A stretch of 64,000 nt of DNA from Thiogranum sp. (GCA_030148805.1 JASBSS010000001.1:1-64000), one strand, 5' to 3'. Counted from the first letter of the stretch, positions 45,957 through 56,706 are shown. A program made the numbers and translations. The notes: generated by a model not told the origin, from the sequence alone.

Positions 45957-46033
45957 CCCGACGCCACCGCAGACGAGCGTAACGGCTCGAAAAGCACTCG
46001 CTGCCGCCTATCCGGCGCTCCGGCCCCGCGCGA

Positions 46034-47314
46034 TCAGCCGCGCAAGACCTCCTTCTCGCCTTCCGAGCGGGCGATGAGCACCGCCCCGCAGGAATCGCTG
46101 AAGACGTTGACCGCGGTGCGAAACATATCCAGTATCCGGTCGACCGCCAATATCAGACCGATGCCCTCGGCCGGCAGACCGATCGTCGCCAGAATGATGG
46201 TGATCGCCACCAGACTCGCTGCCGGGATGCCAGCCACCCCGATCGAGGTCAGCAGGGCGACCAGGACAATGGTGAACTGGGTCACCAGATCCAGTTGCAA
46301 ACCGTAGGCCTGGGCGATGAAGATCGCCGCCACGCATTCATACAGGGCGGTGCCGTCCATGTTGATCGTCGCCCCCAGGGGCAGCACGAAACTGGACGTG
46401 CGCTTGGAGACCCGCGCCCTGTCCTGCACGCACTCCATGGTCAACGGCAGGGTGGCCGAGGAGGACGCCGTGGAGAAGGCCGTCAGCAGCGCCGGCATCA
46501 TGGCCGAGAAATGGGCCAAGGGGCTGACCCCGGCGAGGAAACGCAACATCAGCGGCAGCGTGATCAGCAGGTGCGCCGCCAAGGCCAGGAGCACGGCCAG
46601 GGTGAAGGTCCCCAACGACAGGGCCAGATCGCCGAGCTGGTCGGCGCCGACGCCAGCCACGGTTTTCGCCACCAGCGCAAACACCCCGAGCGGAGCGAAT
46701 TTCACGATCAGGTCGGTGATCCGCATCATGATATCGGCCACGCCCTGCCAGAAGGTATTCAGCAGCGTCGCCTTCTCCCGATCTATCCGGGTGATGAAAT
46801 AGCCGAACAACAGGCTGAAGAAGATCAGTCCCAGCATCTGGCCGTCGGCGGCGGCCTGCACGATATTCGGCGGCACCATGCTGAGAAAAACGCCACTGAG
46901 ATCGGCCACCGAGCGGCCGTTCACCGTCGCGGCCAGTTCGCCCGGCACCTGCGCGGTCAGCCCCAGCACCTGTTGCGCCGGCTCGCCGTTGAGGATGCCC
47001 GGGGTCAACCAGTTGACGAACAGCAACCCGGTCAGTATCGCCAGCAGGCTGGTGGCGAGATAAAACGACAGCGTCTTGAGACCCAGCCGCCCGAGCCCCT
47101 CGGCCCCGCCCATGCCCGAGACACCGGTAATGATGGAGGCCATGATCAACGGAACGATGATCATCTTCAGCGCATTGAGGAACAGGGCGCCGAGAAACAC
47201 ATAGACCGGGTAGACGGCGACACCGAACAGCGTACCCTCGGTTCCGCTGAGCCACCCGGCCACGACCGCCAGCAGCAGGGCGATCAGGATCTGCCAGTGC
47301 AGCTGCAGACGCAC
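46034..47314 (-). CDS. Dicarboxylate/amino acid:cation symporter (GltP family)
   Basis: 426 residues with about eight membrane helices and two re-entrant loops. Loop HP1 is represented by [15 protein letters not shown] (the serine-rich SSSATLP signature) and the helix-7 motif by [10 protein letters not shown], both diagnostic of the DAACS family. The SSSATLP form is nearer to glutamate/aspartate carriers than to DctA, though the substrate is a guess. It is 10 bp downstream of ppiD and may be read through from it. Confidence 0.9.
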   Translation of the reverse strand: MRLQLHWQILIALLLAVVAGWLSGTEGTLFGVAVYPVYVFLGALFLNALKMIIVPLIMASIITGVSGMGGAEGLGRLGLKTLSFYLATSLLAILTGLLFVNWLTPGILNGEPAQQVLGLTAQVPGELAATVNGRSVADLSGVFLSMVPPNIVQAAADGQMLGLIFFSLLFGYFITRIDREKATLLNTFWQGVADIMMRITDLIVKFAPLGVFALVAKTVAGVGADQLGDLALSLGTFTLAVLLALAAHLLITLPLMLRFLAGVSPLAHFSAMMPALLTAFSTASSSATLPLTMECVQDRARVSKRTSSFVLPLGATINMDGTALYECVAAIFIAQAYGLQLDLVTQFTIVLVALLTSIGVAGIPAASLVAITIILATIGLPAEGIGLILAVDRILDMFRTAVNVFSDSCGAVLIARSEGEKEVLRG

Positions 47315-47324
47315 GCTCTAGACC

Positions 47325-49244
47325 TCAGGGCGCATCGGTGTCCTTGGGAATCACCACCTCTGCCTGGCTGCGCAACTGCTCGATCAGCGCTGTCAGCGTC
47401 AGATTGCGGCGCATGTTTTCCAGACCGCGCTTGAGTTGCGTGCGCTGCGCGTCGCTCATGGTCTCGGGGTCGGCGTCTTCGACCTGGCTCAGGCGCACCA
47501 GCAGATAGTCCCCGTTGGCGAGAGCCACGCCCTTGTCGACCGTCGCGCCCTCCTCGGCCGGCCGCGGGAGACTGAACACCGTGCGCAACAGCTCCCGATC
47601 CTGCCCGGGCGCGTCGCGACCGGCGGCGGCGACTTTTTCCGCCTTGAGTTTTTGCTCCTGAGCCAGGGTACCAAGACTTTTACCGGCGGCGAGTTCCTGC
47701 AACAGTTTTTCGCCGAGCGCGCGCGCCTTTTCGGCGGCACCTTCTTGTTTCAGCTGAGCGACAATTTGCGCCTTGACGTCCTCCAGCGGGGTCGGGTGCG
47801 CGGGTTCGCGATCCTTTACCCGCACCACGATGGCGTCATCCTGGCCGACCTCGACCGGCTCGCTGTTGTTGCCCGATTCCAACACGTCCTCGCTGAACGC
47901 GGCTGCCCGAACCTCGGGGTACTGGCCGATACCGGGGCCGGAGTCGGCGGTTATCCAGTCGCTGGTCTTGACCTCCAGGCCGAGGGCGTCGGCGGCCGCC
48001 TGCAGGTCGCCCGGATTTTCGAAGGCGGTATTGCTCAATTGTTCCAGCTGTTCGTAATACCGGTCACCGATTTTCTGCTGTTTGATCTCTTTGATTACCT
48101 GATCGCGCACCTTTGCCAGCGGCGGAATCTCGCTCTTTTTTATATCGGTCAGTTCAATGATGTGGAAGCCGAATTGGGTGCGCACCGGATCGGAGACCTC
48201 GCCTTTCTGCATGGCGAAAACCGCTTTATCGAACTCGGGAACCATCGTACCCGCGGTAAAATATCCCAGATCGCCGCCCTTGGCGGCCGATCCGGGATCA
48301 CCCGAATACTCTTTGGCAAGTTTTGCAAAATCCGCACCCCCCCGGATTTTCTTCGCCACCTCCTCGGCCTGCGCGCGCACCTTGTCGACGGTCGCCTCAT
48401 CGGCATCACTGTCGAGCGGAAACAGTATATGGCTGGCGCGTCGCTGTTCTTTTGTTTTCAGTGCCGCCTTTCGCTGTTCATACTCGTCCGCGATCGCCTT
48501 GTCACTGACGTCGATATCCTTGCTCAACACATCGGCGTTGAGACGCAGATAAGAAAGGCGCACCCGCTGTGGGGTGGTGAACCTCTGCGCGTTCGCGGAA
48601 TAGTACGCCTCGATGGCCTTTTCGTCGGGCTCGATCTCCGCCTTGAAGGTATCGGCTGGAATTCTGAGATAGGAAAAACTGCGCTTTTGCTGCTGCAGGC
48701 TGAAGATACGTCGCAACTCCGCGTCGGTGACGAACACGGTCTCGGACAGGCCATTGGTCAGCTGCTCCGTGGTAAGCATGAGTCGCATTTCCTGTTCGAA
48801 CTGGGCCGGGGTCTTTCCCTGGCGCGCGAGCAAGGTTCGATACAACTCGGCGTCGAACTTACCCTCCTTCTGGAACGCGGGAATGGCATGAATCCGAGCG
48901 GCCAACAGCTGATCGCTGATCGTCAAACCGCCGTTCTGCGCCGCCTGCAGGATCAGCTGCCGGCTGATCAGGCTTTCCAGGGCCTGTTGCTTGAGTTGTC
49001 TCTCCTCGATCAGCCCCGGTTTGAATGCATCGCCCAGCATTTGCTGCATTCGCTCGCGCTGGTTCAGGTACGCCATCTGCAGCTCACTCGGCGTTATTTC
49101 CACGTCATTGACCTTGGCGGCATAGACCCGGGATTGATCCTGGAGATAGGAACCGAGACCGAATAGCGCGAAGGTAATGATGATAAGACCGATTATGATC
49201 CAACCGAGCACACCCATGACCCGGTCGCGAAACGCTTGTAGCAT
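47325..49244 (-). CDS. ppiD: Peptidyl-prolyl cis-trans isomerase PpiD (periplasmic folding chaperone)
   Basis: 639 residues, near the family length of about 620-640. A single N-terminal membrane anchor (VLGWIIIGLIIITFALFGLG, about 11-30) is followed by a SurA-like chaperone domain and one parvulin domain (RRASHILFPLDSDADE ... GDLGYFTAGTMVPEFD ... QFGFHIIELTD). It helps exported proteins leave the Sec channel. It follows HU and two tRNA genes, after a strong terminator, so it probably has its own promoter (a TATAAA lies at about 49260 with no good -35). Confidence 0.94.
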   Translation of the reverse strand: MLQAFRDRVMGVLGWIIIGLIIITFALFGLGSYLQDQSRVYAAKVNDVEITPSELQMAYLNQRERMQQMLGDAFKPGLIEERQLKQQALESLISRQLILQAAQNGGLTISDQLLAARIHAIPAFQKEGKFDAELYRTLLARQGKTPAQFEQEMRLMLTTEQLTNGLSETVFVTDAELRRIFSLQQQKRSFSYLRIPADTFKAEIEPDEKAIEAYYSANAQRFTTPQRVRLSYLRLNADVLSKDIDVSDKAIADEYEQRKAALKTKEQRRASHILFPLDSDADEATVDKVRAQAEEVAKKIRGGADFAKLAKEYSGDPGSAAKGGDLGYFTAGTMVPEFDKAVFAMQKGEVSDPVRTQFGFHIIELTDIKKSEIPPLAKVRDQVIKEIKQQKIGDRYYEQLEQLSNTAFENPGDLQAAADALGLEVKTSDWITADSGPGIGQYPEVRAAAFSEDVLESGNNSEPVEVGQDDAIVVRVKDREPAHPTPLEDVKAQIVAQLKQEGAAEKARALGEKLLQELAAGKSLGTLAQEQKLKAEKVAAAGRDAPGQDRELLRTVFSLPRPAEEGATVDKGVALANGDYLLVRLSQVEDADPETMSDAQRTQLKRGLENMRRNLTLTALIEQLRSQAEVVIPKDTDAP

Positions 49245-49351
49245 GGTGGTTTTCCCGTTTTATAGACAACCCATCATGCCGCGCCCGGCAAGGCGCGGTC
49301 GAGCACGCGGGCTGCTCAAGTTTCACCCAATCCCAATTGTACCGCTAAAGT

Positions 49352-49383
49352 AAAAAAAACGGGCGCCCTCGGGGCGCCCGTTT
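49352..49383 (-). terminator. Rho-independent terminator after tRNA-Asp
   Basis: A perfect 12-bp stem AAACGGGCGCCC / GGGCGCCCGTTT (49357-49368 and 49372-49383) with a 3-nt loop is followed on the minus strand by eight U residues (49359-49352). It ends the hupB-tRNA-Val-tRNA-Asp transcript. Confidence 0.9.
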
Positions 49384-49389
49384 CTAAGG

Positions 49390-49466
49390 TGGCGGAGTGG
49401 ACGGGACTCGAACCCGCGACCCCCGGCGTGACAGGCCGGTATTCTAACCAGCTGAACTACCACTCC
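49390..49466 (-). tRNA. tRNA-Asp (GTC)
   Basis: 77 nt including an encoded CCA (49392-49390). The anticodon loop CTGTCAC gives GTC. The acceptor GGAGTGG pairs with CCACTCC, discriminator G. It lies 7 nt downstream of tRNA-Val, in one transcript with hupB. Confidence 0.97.
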
Positions 49467-49473
49467 TGAACCT

Positions 49474-49549
49474 TGGTGGGTGCTGAGGGGATCGAACCCC
49501 CGACATTCGCCTTGTAAGGGCGACGCTCTCCCAGCTGAGCTAAGCACCC
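49474..49549 (-). tRNA. tRNA-Val (TAC)
   Basis: 76 nt including an encoded CCA. The anticodon loop CTTACAA gives TAC. The acceptor GGGTGCT pairs with AGCACCC, discriminator A. It lies 12 nt downstream of the hupB stop. Confidence 0.97.
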
Positions 49550-49561
49550 CTGGAAGGCGCG

Positions 49562-49834
49562 CTAGTTTACGGCATCTTTGAAGGCTTTGCCAGCCTTAAA
49601 TGCGGGGGCTTTCGACGCCTTGATCTGGATGGTTTCGCCGGTCTGGGGATTCCGGCCGGAACGCGCCGCTCGCTCGCGGACTTCAAAGGTACCGAAACCG
49701 ACCAGCGTGACCGAGTCACCTTTACGCAGGCTTTCGGTGATATTGTCCACCACGGCATCAACAGCGCGCGTCGCATCCGCCTTGGAAATGTCGGCGGTGC
49801 TTGCGACGGCATCGATTAATTCTGCTTTATTCAT
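49562..49834 (-). CDS. hupB: DNA-binding protein HU-beta
   Basis: 90 residues, the full family length. It has [11 protein letters not shown], the DNA-contacting arm [14 protein letters not shown] with the intercalating proline in RNPQTG, and a [11 protein letters not shown] end. It is a histone-like dimer that bends and compacts DNA. Its place directly after lon matches E. coli and many relatives. Its own promoter is visible upstream, and two tRNA genes follow. Confidence 0.96.
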   Translation of the reverse strand: MNKAELIDAVASTADISKADATRAVDAVVDNITESLRKGDSVTLVGFGTFEVRERAARSGRNPQTGETIQIKASKAPAFKAGKAFKDAVN

Positions 49835-49960
49835 TAAGTGCGACCCTCAATAAGATTTAGTCATTGCATAGAACTGTTCGGGGCTCGCTCACAATAGGAA
49901 CGACGCTGCATCTGAAAAACAAAGGCTGGGTAGCGGAAGGCCCCGAAGTGCACAGGCAAT

Positions 49961-49990
49961 TTTATACCAATCCTGCGAAGGATGCGTCAA
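49961..49990 (-). promoter_or_regulatory. Sigma-70 promoter of hupB
   Basis: On the minus strand, TTGACG (49990-49985), an 18-nt spacer and TATAAA (49966-49961), about 127 nt before the hupB ATG. The -35 lies directly after the lon terminator, so hupB has an independent transcript with a long leader. Confidence 0.65.
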
Positions 49991-49992
49991 AT

Positions 49993-50047
49993 AAAAAACC
50001 CGTCAACCGCGCAATCCAAGCAGGCATTGTGCGCTTGACGGGCTTTT
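49993..50047 (-). terminator. Rho-independent terminator of lon
   Basis: The stem CCCGTCAA (49999-50006) with TTGACGGG (50035-50042) continues inward through GCGCAAT/ATTGTGC with a wobble pair. It is followed on the minus strand by six U residues (49998-49993). It sits 12-60 nt past the lon stop. Confidence 0.85.
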
Positions 50048-50058
50048 CAGGCGGTATA

Positions 50059-52500
50059 TTAATGTGTTCTAAGAGACTTGCCCTTCTCCTCGGACTTGCT
50101 CTTTGTCTTTGCTTTCTCTTCCGTTTTGCCTTCACCACCGGTCGTCAACGGCACCGGGGGATGCTGCAGCGCCACTTCCAGCACTTCATCGATCCATTTC
50201 ACCGGGCGGATATCGAGCTTATCCTTGACGTTCTTGGGTATTTCAGCCAGATCCTTGCGGTTCTCCTCCGGAATCAACACCGTGGTGATCCCGCCGCGGT
50301 GCGCGGCCAGCAGTTTTTCCTTCAAACCACCGATCGGCAACACTTCGCCGCGCAAAGTGATCTCTCCGGTCATCGCCACATCCGCCCGCACCGGAATCTT
50401 CGTCAGCGCGGAAACCAGCGTGGTGCACATGCCGACGCCCGCGCTCGGACCGTCTTTCGGCGTCGCCCCTTCCGGCACGTGAACGTGAATATCGTATTTC
50501 TGGTAGAAGTCCTCCTCGATACCGAGCGCCTCGGCACGACTGCGCACCACCGTGGTGGCCGCCTGGATGGACTCCTGCATCACGTCACCCAACTGACCGG
50601 TATGAATCAAACGTCCTTTGCCCGGGACGATGGTCGACTCGATACTCAGCAGTTCGCCGCCGACTTCGGTCCACGCCAGTCCGGTCACCTGTCCGATCTG
50701 ATCGTGCTCCTCGGCACGACCGTATCGGAAGCGTTTCACGCCCAGGTACTTCTCCAGATTCCGTGGCGAGACGGTGATCTTGGTCCCGGCGTTTTCCAAC
50801 AACAGTTCCTTGACCACCTTGCGGCAGATCTTGGCGACTTCGCGCTCCAGGTTGCGCACCCCGGCTTCGCGGGTGTAGTAGCGCACGATATCGCGGATCG
50901 CCTTCTCGCTGACCGTGAGTTCGCCGTCCTTCAATCCGTTGTTGGCGATTTGCTTCGGCAACAGGTAACGGATGGCGATATTGACCTTTTCATCCTCGGT
51001 ATAACCCGGGATACGGATCACTTCCATGCGATCGAGCAGCGGACCGGGAATGTTCAGCGAGTTCGAGGTGGCGACGAACATGACATCCGACAGATCGAAC
51101 TCCACCTCCAGATAGTGGTCGCCAAAAGTGCTGTTCTGTTCCGGATCCAGCACTTCGAGCAGCGCCGAGGAGGGATCGCCGCGGAAGTCCATGGACATCT
51201 TGTCGATCTCATCGAGCAGGAACAACGGATTGCGCACACCCACCTTGGACAGGTTCTGGATGATCTTGCCCGGCAGGGAGCCGATATAGGTGCGCCGGTG
51301 GCCGCGAATTTCCGCCTCGTCGCGCACGCCGCCGAGCGACATGCGGGTGAATTTGCGATTGGTCGCGCGCGCGATCGAACGGCCGAGCGACGTCTTGCCC
51401 ACACCGGGCGGGCCCACCAGGCACAGGATCGGACCTTTGAGCTTGCGCACCCGCTGCTGCACCGCGAGGTACTCCAGGATGCGCTCCTTGACCTTGTCCA
51501 AACCATAATGGTCTTCATCCAGAACCGTCTGGGCCCGGGCCAGATCGTGGCGGATCTTGGTGCGTTTTTTCCACGGCGCGCTGACCAGCCAGTCGATGTA
51601 GTTGCGCACCACGGTCGCCTCGGCCGACATGGGCGACATCATTTTCAACTTGTTGAGTTCGGCGACGGCCTTGGTTCTCGCCTCCTTGCTCATGCCGGCT
51701 TTTTCGATCTTGTCGGCGAGCTCATCGGTCTCGTTGGGCACGTCGTCCATCTCACCCAGTTCCTTCTGGATGGCTTTCATCTGTTCGTTGAGATAGTACT
51801 CGCGCTGGCTCTTCTCCATCTGTTGCTTGACCCGGCCGCGGATGCGCTTTTCGATCTGCAACACATCGATCTCGCCTTCGATGATGCCCATCAGGTGCTC
51901 GAGACGCTCGCGCACGCTTTCAATCTCGAGGATGCGCTGCTTCTCGTCGAGTTTGAGCGCCATGTGCGCGGCGATGGTGTCGGCCAATCTGCCAGGCTCA
52001 TCGATGCCCGAAAGCGAGGTGAGAATCTCCGGCGGAACCTTCTTGTTCAACTTCACGTACTGATCGAACAAGGTCAACAACGAACGCATCAGCACGTCGA
52101 CCTCGCGCTCGCCCTTGTGCTCGGCGGCGCCTTTGGATTCGATCTGCGCGGAAAAGAATTCGTCGGTGGTCTGAAACTGAATCACGTTGGCCCGCTCGGC
52201 GCCTTCGACCAGTACTTTGACCGTGCCGTCGGGGAGCTTGAGCAACTGCAGGATGGTCGACAGCGTACCGATTTCGTGGATGTCCTCGACCTGGGGATCG
52301 TCCACCTCGGCGCTCTTTTGCGCCACCAGCAAAATCCGCTTGTCGTCGTCCATGGCCGCTTCCAGCGCGCGGATGGATTTCTCCCGACCGACGAACAACG
52401 GAATCACCATATGCGGGTAGACGACGACGTCGCGCAGCGGCAGCACGGGAACCACGGCCACATCACGGGTGCTTTCGGGGGTATTTTCGTTCTGCTCCAT
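50059..52500 (-). CDS. lon: ATP-dependent protease Lon
   Basis: 813 residues. It has an N-terminal LON substrate domain ([19 protein letters not shown]), a coiled middle, the AAA+ module with Walker [14 protein letters not shown] and Walker [12 protein letters not shown], and the C-terminal serine-lysine protease: the catalytic Ser in [11 protein letters not shown] and Lys in [14 protein letters not shown]. The C-terminal tail is Lys/Glu/Ser-rich. It degrades misfolded and regulatory proteins in the cytosol. It is downstream of clpX with its own heat-shock-type promoter and its own terminator. Confidence 0.97.
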   Translation of the reverse strand: MEQNENTPESTRDVAVVPVLPLRDVVVYPHMVIPLFVGREKSIRALEAAMDDDKRILLVAQKSAEVDDPQVEDIHEIGTLSTILQLLKLPDGTVKVLVEGAERANVIQFQTTDEFFSAQIESKGAAEHKGEREVDVLMRSLLTLFDQYVKLNKKVPPEILTSLSGIDEPGRLADTIAAHMALKLDEKQRILEIESVRERLEHLMGIIEGEIDVLQIEKRIRGRVKQQMEKSQREYYLNEQMKAIQKELGEMDDVPNETDELADKIEKAGMSKEARTKAVAELNKLKMMSPMSAEATVVRNYIDWLVSAPWKKRTKIRHDLARAQTVLDEDHYGLDKVKERILEYLAVQQRVRKLKGPILCLVGPPGVGKTSLGRSIARATNRKFTRMSLGGVRDEAEIRGHRRTYIGSLPGKIIQNLSKVGVRNPLFLLDEIDKMSMDFRGDPSSALLEVLDPEQNSTFGDHYLEVEFDLSDVMFVATSNSLNIPGPLLDRMEVIRIPGYTEDEKVNIAIRYLLPKQIANNGLKDGELTVSEKAIRDIVRYYTREAGVRNLEREVAKICRKVVKELLLENAGTKITVSPRNLEKYLGVKRFRYGRAEEHDQIGQVTGLAWTEVGGELLSIESTIVPGKGRLIHTGQLGDVMQESIQAATTVVRSRAEALGIEEDFYQKYDIHVHVPEGATPKDGPSAGVGMCTTLVSALTKIPVRADVAMTGEITLRGEVLPIGGLKEKLLAAHRGGITTVLIPEENRKDLAEIPKNVKDKLDIRPVKWIDEVLEVALQHPPVPLTTGGEGKTEEKAKTKSKSEEKGKSLRTH

Positions 52501-52570
52501 CGGAGAGTACCTCGTATCCGTTTCTGATCGGGGAGCCGGGCCGTTTCACGCGACCCCCGGTTCTGTCTGT

Positions 52571-52599
52571 AAATGGGGCCATGGTACAGCCATTTCAAT
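52571..52599 (-). promoter_or_regulatory. Sigma-32-like (heat-shock) promoter of lon
   Basis: On the minus strand, ATTGAAA (52599-52593), a 14-nt spacer and CCCCATTT (52578-52571). The sigma-32 consensus in E. coli is CTTGAAA, 13-15 nt, CCCCATnT, so only one base differs. It lies 71 nt upstream of the lon ATG, as expected for a heat-shock gene. Confidence 0.75.
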
Positions 52600-52771
52600 G
52601 GCGCTTTGGCGCCCCATCAGGGTATCTGCAAGAACCAAGCCACGCTCGCGGTTGTCAAGTGCTTGATTACGAATGGGAGTACTGACGGGAAGTATAGCGC
52701 TTTTCCCGTGACGCACAGGCACGGCAATGCCGCGCAAAGCGTTCAACCAGACAAAAGCGAAGGAAAACTTC

Positions 52772-54046
52772 TCAGTCGGAGGCAGCGCGCTGCTCCTGCT
52801 CGGAGTCGTAGACCAGATACGGTTCCGATTCGCCGGCGATCGCACGCTCGTCGATGACGACTTTCTGCACGTTTTCCAGCGACGGCAGCTCGTACATGGT
52901 TTCCAGCAACACGTGCTCCATGATGGTCCGCAGACCCCGGGCGCCGGTTTTGCGTTGCATGGCTTTACGCGCCACCGCCCGCAGCGCCTCTTCGCGGAAC
53001 TCTATTTCAGCGCCTTCCATTTCAAACAGCTTGGCATACTGCTTGGTCAGCGCGTTCTTCGGTTCCGTCAAAATACTGATCAGCGCGTCCTCGTCGAGTT
53101 CCTCGAGCGTCGCCACCACCGGCAGACGGCCGACGAATTCCGGAATCAGACCGAACTTGATCAAATCCTCGGGCTCGACGTCGTAGAGAATCTCGCCGAC
53201 GTTGACATCCTCGTCGTGGGTTTTCACCTCGGCCTTGAAACCGATACCGCCCTTTTCCGAACGCCCCTTGATGATCTTCTCCAGCCCGGCGAACGCGCCG
53301 CCGACGATGAACAGGATGTTCGAGGTGTTGACCTGCAGGAATTCCTGCTGCGGATGCTTGCGGCCACCCTGCGGCGGCACCGACGCCACGGTACCCTCGA
53401 TCAGCTTGAGCAAGGCCTGCTGCACGCCCTCCCCGGAAACGTCGCGGGTGATCGAAGGATTGTCGGACTTGCGCGAAATCTTGTCGATCTCATCGATATA
53501 GACGATACCCGTCTGTGCCTTCTCGACGTCGTAGTCGCATTTCTGCAAAAGCTTCTGGATGATGTTCTCGACGTCCTCGCCGACGTAACCGGCTTCGGTG
53601 AGCGTCGTCGCATCGGCAATGGTGAAGGGGACATTGAGCAGGCGGGCCAACGTCTCCGCCAACAGCGTCTTGCCCGAACCGGTCGGACCGATCAGCAGAA
53701 TATTGCTCTTGGACAGCTCGACATCGTCTTTCTTGTGCCCGGCTTCCAGGCGTTTGTAATGATTGTACACCGCCACCGAGAGCACCTTTTTGGCGCGCAC
53801 CTGGCCGATGACGTATTCGTCCAGGACCTCGTTGATCTCATGCGGCTTGGGAAGCTTGCTGGTACCGGTGGAGGACTTTTCCTGCATCTCCTCGCGGATG
53901 ATGTCATTGCAAAGCTCGACACACTCGTCGCAGATGAAAACCGACGGGCCGGCGATCAGCTTGCGCACCTCGTGCTGGCTCTTGCCGCAGAAAGAGCAAT
54001 ACAGCAATTTTCCGTCGTCGCCCTTGGTGTTGCGATCGTTACTCAT
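52772..54046 (-). CDS. clpX: ATP-dependent Clp protease ATP-binding subunit ClpX
   Basis: 424 residues. The N-terminal zinc-binding domain has four cysteines ([10 protein letters not shown] and [10 protein letters not shown]), followed by an AAA+ domain with Walker [13 protein letters not shown], Walker [12 protein letters not shown], the pore loop AGYVGED and the IGF-type loop region ([10 protein letters not shown]). It unfolds tagged proteins and feeds them to ClpP. It lies between clpP and lon in the standard order, with its own promoter. Confidence 0.97.
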   Translation of the reverse strand: MSNDRNTKGDDGKLLYCSFCGKSQHEVRKLIAGPSVFICDECVELCNDIIREEMQEKSSTGTSKLPKPHEINEVLDEYVIGQVRAKKVLSVAVYNHYKRLEAGHKKDDVELSKSNILLIGPTGSGKTLLAETLARLLNVPFTIADATTLTEAGYVGEDVENIIQKLLQKCDYDVEKAQTGIVYIDEIDKISRKSDNPSITRDVSGEGVQQALLKLIEGTVASVPPQGGRKHPQQEFLQVNTSNILFIVGGAFAGLEKIIKGRSEKGGIGFKAEVKTHDEDVNVGEILYDVEPEDLIKFGLIPEFVGRLPVVATLEELDEDALISILTEPKNALTKQYAKLFEMEGAEIEFREEALRAVARKAMQRKTGARGLRTIMEHVLLETMYELPSLENVQKVVIDERAIAGESEPYLVYDSEQEQRAASD

Positions 54047-54145
54047 AACCGATATCCCCGACTTGCGGTCTCCCTTCCCTACTGTTCAGCGGCAGATCCT
54101 CACGGGTCTGAATACCCCCGTTGGTTCCGCGAATCGCCTGTTCCT

Positions 54146-54174
54146 ATTCAACACCTTGCGGACCGGCCTGACAA
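54146..54174 (-). promoter_or_regulatory. Sigma-70 promoter of clpX
   Basis: On the minus strand, TTGTCA (54174-54169), a 17-nt spacer and TTGAAT (54151-54146), within the 151-bp clpP-clpX gap. It allows clpX to be made apart from clpP, as known in E. coli relatives. Confidence 0.5.
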
Positions 54175-54197
54175 GTGTTTCCGGCCGTAATCTGCGG

Positions 54198-54839
54198 TTA
54201 TTCGGCGGCCATCTTGCGGGTGACGAGAATTTCGTCGATCAGCCCGTATTCCACCGATTGTTCCGCGCCCATGAAGTTGTCACGGTCGGTATCGGTCTGG
54301 ATCCGCTCCAGCGGCTGACCGGTATGGGTGGACAGGATCTGGTTGAGACGCTCGCGAATCAACAGGATCTCGCGGGCGTGGATATCGATATCGGTCGCCT
54401 GGCCCTGAAAGCCCCCCAGGGGCTGGTGGATCATCATGCGCGAGTGCGGCAGGCAATAGCGCTTGCCCTTGGTCCCGCCGGCCAGCAACAACGCCCCCAT
54501 GCTGGCGGCCTGCCCGATACACATGGTGCTGACATCGGCCTTGACGAACTGCATGGTGTCATAGATCGCCAGGCCGGCGGTCACCGACCCGCCTGGCGAA
54601 TTGATGTACAGATGGATGTCCTTGTCGGGGTTCTCGGACTCCAGGAACAACAACTGCGCCACCACCACGTTGGCCATGTAGTCCTCCACCGGTCCGACGA
54701 TGAACACCACCCGCTCCTTGAGCAGGCGTGAATAGATATCGTAAGCCCGCTCACCGCGCGCGGTCTGTTCGATGACCATGGGCACCAGGTTCAACGCCTG
54801 GGTGTCACCCGCTCCGCCGTTGCTCATTGTGTGTGACAT
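54198..54839 (-). CDS. clpP: ATP-dependent Clp protease proteolytic subunit ClpP
   Basis: 213 residues. The catalytic triad is readable: Ser113 in GQAASMGA, His138 in MMIHQPLGG and Asp187 in TDRDNF. A short N-terminal propeptide precedes [25 protein letters not shown]-type sequence. It forms the 14-subunit barrel used with ClpX (and ClpA if present). It is 26 bp downstream of tig, hence probably cotranscribed with it. Confidence 0.97.
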   Translation of the reverse strand: MSHTMSNGGAGDTQALNLVPMVIEQTARGERAYDIYSRLLKERVVFIVGPVEDYMANVVVAQLLFLESENPDKDIHLYINSPGGSVTAGLAIYDTMQFVKADVSTMCIGQAASMGALLLAGGTKGKRYCLPHSRMMIHQPLGGFQGQATDIDIHAREILLIRERLNQILSTHTGQPLERIQTDTDRDNFMGAEQSVEYGLIDEILVTRKMAAE

Positions 54840-54865
54840 TCAATGCTTTCCTATTTCTGGCAGGC

Positions 54866-56143
54866 CTATGAGGCCTGCATGATTTCGTCAAAACTCGCTG
54901 GTTTATCGACAACTTCCGCTTGTGCCGCAATCCACTCCATCACCTGCTCCTCCATGACCAGAGTTTGCACGTTCGCGAGCATTTCCTGATTGCTGTAGTA
55001 CCACTGCACGACCTCTTCTGGCTTTTCGTAAGACTGCGCCAGATCCTCGATGGTCGCACGCACTCGCTCGGGGTCGATCTGCAACTGATTGCGTTTGACG
55101 ATCTCGCCGATCAGCAATCCCAGCGATACCCGCCGGCGCGCTTCGGCCTCGAACCGGTCGCGTTCCTTCGCTGCATCGGCCGCGGATTCCGCTTTCTTTA
55201 TCAGCGCGGAGACCTCACTGTCGACCAAAGAGGCGGGAACCTCGATGTTGGCCTTGGCCAAAAGCGCCTCGAAGACCTGCTGCTTGAGCTTCGACTTGAT
55301 AACCGCCTGTAGCTCGCGCTCCATGTTGCGCCGGATTTCCTCGCGCAATTTCGCCAGGCCACCATCACCGACGCCGAACGCCCGGGCGAACTCGTCGTCG
55401 AGCGCGGGCACCTCCGCCTCCGCGACGGCGTGAACCTTGACCTCGAAGGCTGCCTTTTTGCCAGCGACTTCGGCCGAGCCATAGTCGGCGGGAAAAGTCA
55501 CCTCGACGGTTCTATTTTCCCCGGCGCTAACGCCGACGAGTTGTTCCTCGAACCCGGGAATCATCGAATTGCTGCCCAGCTCCAGGGGCACACCGCTGGC
55601 TTTGTTGCCGGCGAAAGCCTCGCCGTCGATGCTGCCCTCGAAATCGATCTCCACCCGGTCGCCGTTGGCCGCGGCGCGCTCGACGCGGGTCCAGGTCACC
55701 CGCTGCCGGCGCAGCTTCTCCAACATGTTGTCGACATCGCTTTCGGTAACCTCGGCCTGCGGCCGCTCCAAGGAGATATCGCTCAGCGACGGCGGGTCGA
55801 TCTCGGGGTAAATCTCGAAGGTGGCGACATACTGGAGCTCCTTGCCCGCCTGATTTTGCGTCTGCTCGATGCTCGGCTCACCCGCGGGGCGCAGATTCTC
55901 CTGCTGCAAGGCCTGCTCATAAGTCGAGGCGATCAGTTCTCCGGCCGCCTCCTGCCGGATTTGAGCGCCATAGCGCTTCTTGACCACGCTGAGGGGCACC
56001 TTTCCCGGCCGAAAACCGTCCAAACGCACACTGCGCGCGAGCTGTTGCAGCTTGCTTTCGACCTGCTGATCGATCTGATCGGCAGGAATTTCGACCGTCA
56101 TTCGGCGGCCCAGCCCACTGGTCGTTTCAACAGAGACTTGCAT
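54866..56143 (-). CDS. tig: Trigger factor
   Basis: 425 residues. The ribosome-binding tail motif GFRPGKVPLSVVKKRYG lies at about residues 44-60, followed by the FKBP-like isomerase domain (VEIDFEGSIDGEAFAGNKA) and the helical chaperone C-domain. It is a co-translational folding factor at the ribosome exit. It starts 45 bp downstream of tRNA-Leu on the same strand; a TATAAT upstream of that tRNA may drive both. Confidence 0.95.
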   Translation of the reverse strand: MQVSVETTSGLGRRMTVEIPADQIDQQVESKLQQLARSVRLDGFRPGKVPLSVVKKRYGAQIRQEAAGELIASTYEQALQQENLRPAGEPSIEQTQNQAGKELQYVATFEIYPEIDPPSLSDISLERPQAEVTESDVDNMLEKLRRQRVTWTRVERAAANGDRVEIDFEGSIDGEAFAGNKASGVPLELGSNSMIPGFEEQLVGVSAGENRTVEVTFPADYGSAEVAGKKAAFEVKVHAVAEAEVPALDDEFARAFGVGDGGLAKLREEIRRNMERELQAVIKSKLKQQVFEALLAKANIEVPASLVDSEVSALIKKAESAADAAKERDRFEAEARRRVSLGLLIGEIVKRNQLQIDPERVRATIEDLAQSYEKPEEVVQWYYSNQEMLANVQTLVMEEQVMEWIAAQAEVVDKPASFDEIMQAS

Positions 56144-56188
56144 GTCTATTCCTCAAAACTGAACTTTAAGTCTTTATGTCATCAATGC

Positions 56189-56274
<86 letters not shown>

Positions 56275-56322
56275 ATCCCACCCCACACACCAGAAATGCC
56301 GGCGGATCGAAGGTGGCAACCT

Positions 56323-56328
56323 ATTATA
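56323..56328 (-). promoter_or_regulatory. -10 element for tRNA-Leu/tig
   Basis: A perfect TATAAT on the minus strand, 50 nt upstream of tRNA-Leu and just after the tRNA-Lys terminator. The -35 is poor (TTATGC at 17 nt), so the site may depend on an extended or activator-aided -35. Confidence 0.5.
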
Positions 56329-56370
56329 CGGGTTTAAAAAAACCAGCATAACCCCGCGCCGAGCAGGGAA

Positions 56371-56395
56371 ATAAAAAACCCGCGCGGAGGCGGGT
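56371..56395 (-). terminator. Rho-independent terminator after tRNA-Lys
   Basis: The stem ACCCGC/GCGGGT (56378-56383 and 56390-56395) with a 6-nt loop is followed on the minus strand by UUUUUUAU. It ends the Pro-Arg-His-Lys tRNA transcript. Confidence 0.75.
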
Positions 56396-56401
56396 CTGAG
56401 A

Positions 56402-56477
56402 TGGTGGGCCGTGAAGGACTCGAACCTTCGACCAAGAGATTAAGAGTCTCCTGCTCTACCAACTGAGCTAACGGCCC
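56402..56477 (-). tRNA. tRNA-Lys (CTT)
   Basis: 76 nt with encoded CCA. The anticodon loop CTCTTAA gives CTT, reading AAG. The acceptor GGGCCGT pairs with ACGGCCC, discriminator A. It is the last of four tRNAs before the terminator. Confidence 0.95.
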
Positions 56478-56493
56478 GTTACGTCTTGTAAAA

Positions 56494-56570
56494 TGGGGCG
56501 AGCGACCGGGATCGAACCGGCGACAACAGGAGTCACAATCCTGGGCTCTACCAACTGAGCTACGCCCGCC
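56494..56570 (-). tRNA. tRNA-His (GTG)
   Basis: 77 nt with encoded CCA. The anticodon is GTG (ATTGTGACT). The extra 5' G(-1) at 56570 faces discriminator C, the identity feature of tRNA-His. Confidence 0.97.
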
Positions 56571-56629
56571 ACTGAACTTTTCATACCGCCGTGCCCCCCC
56601 GGAAGCGGCCCTGCGATCACCTGCAAATT

Positions 56630-56706
<77 letters not shown>

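Noticed and set aside
49864-52527. 887-residue plus-strand reading frame over lon
   Set aside because: It lies opposite an intact Lon with all catalytic motifs, and its start lies in the hupB promoter region.
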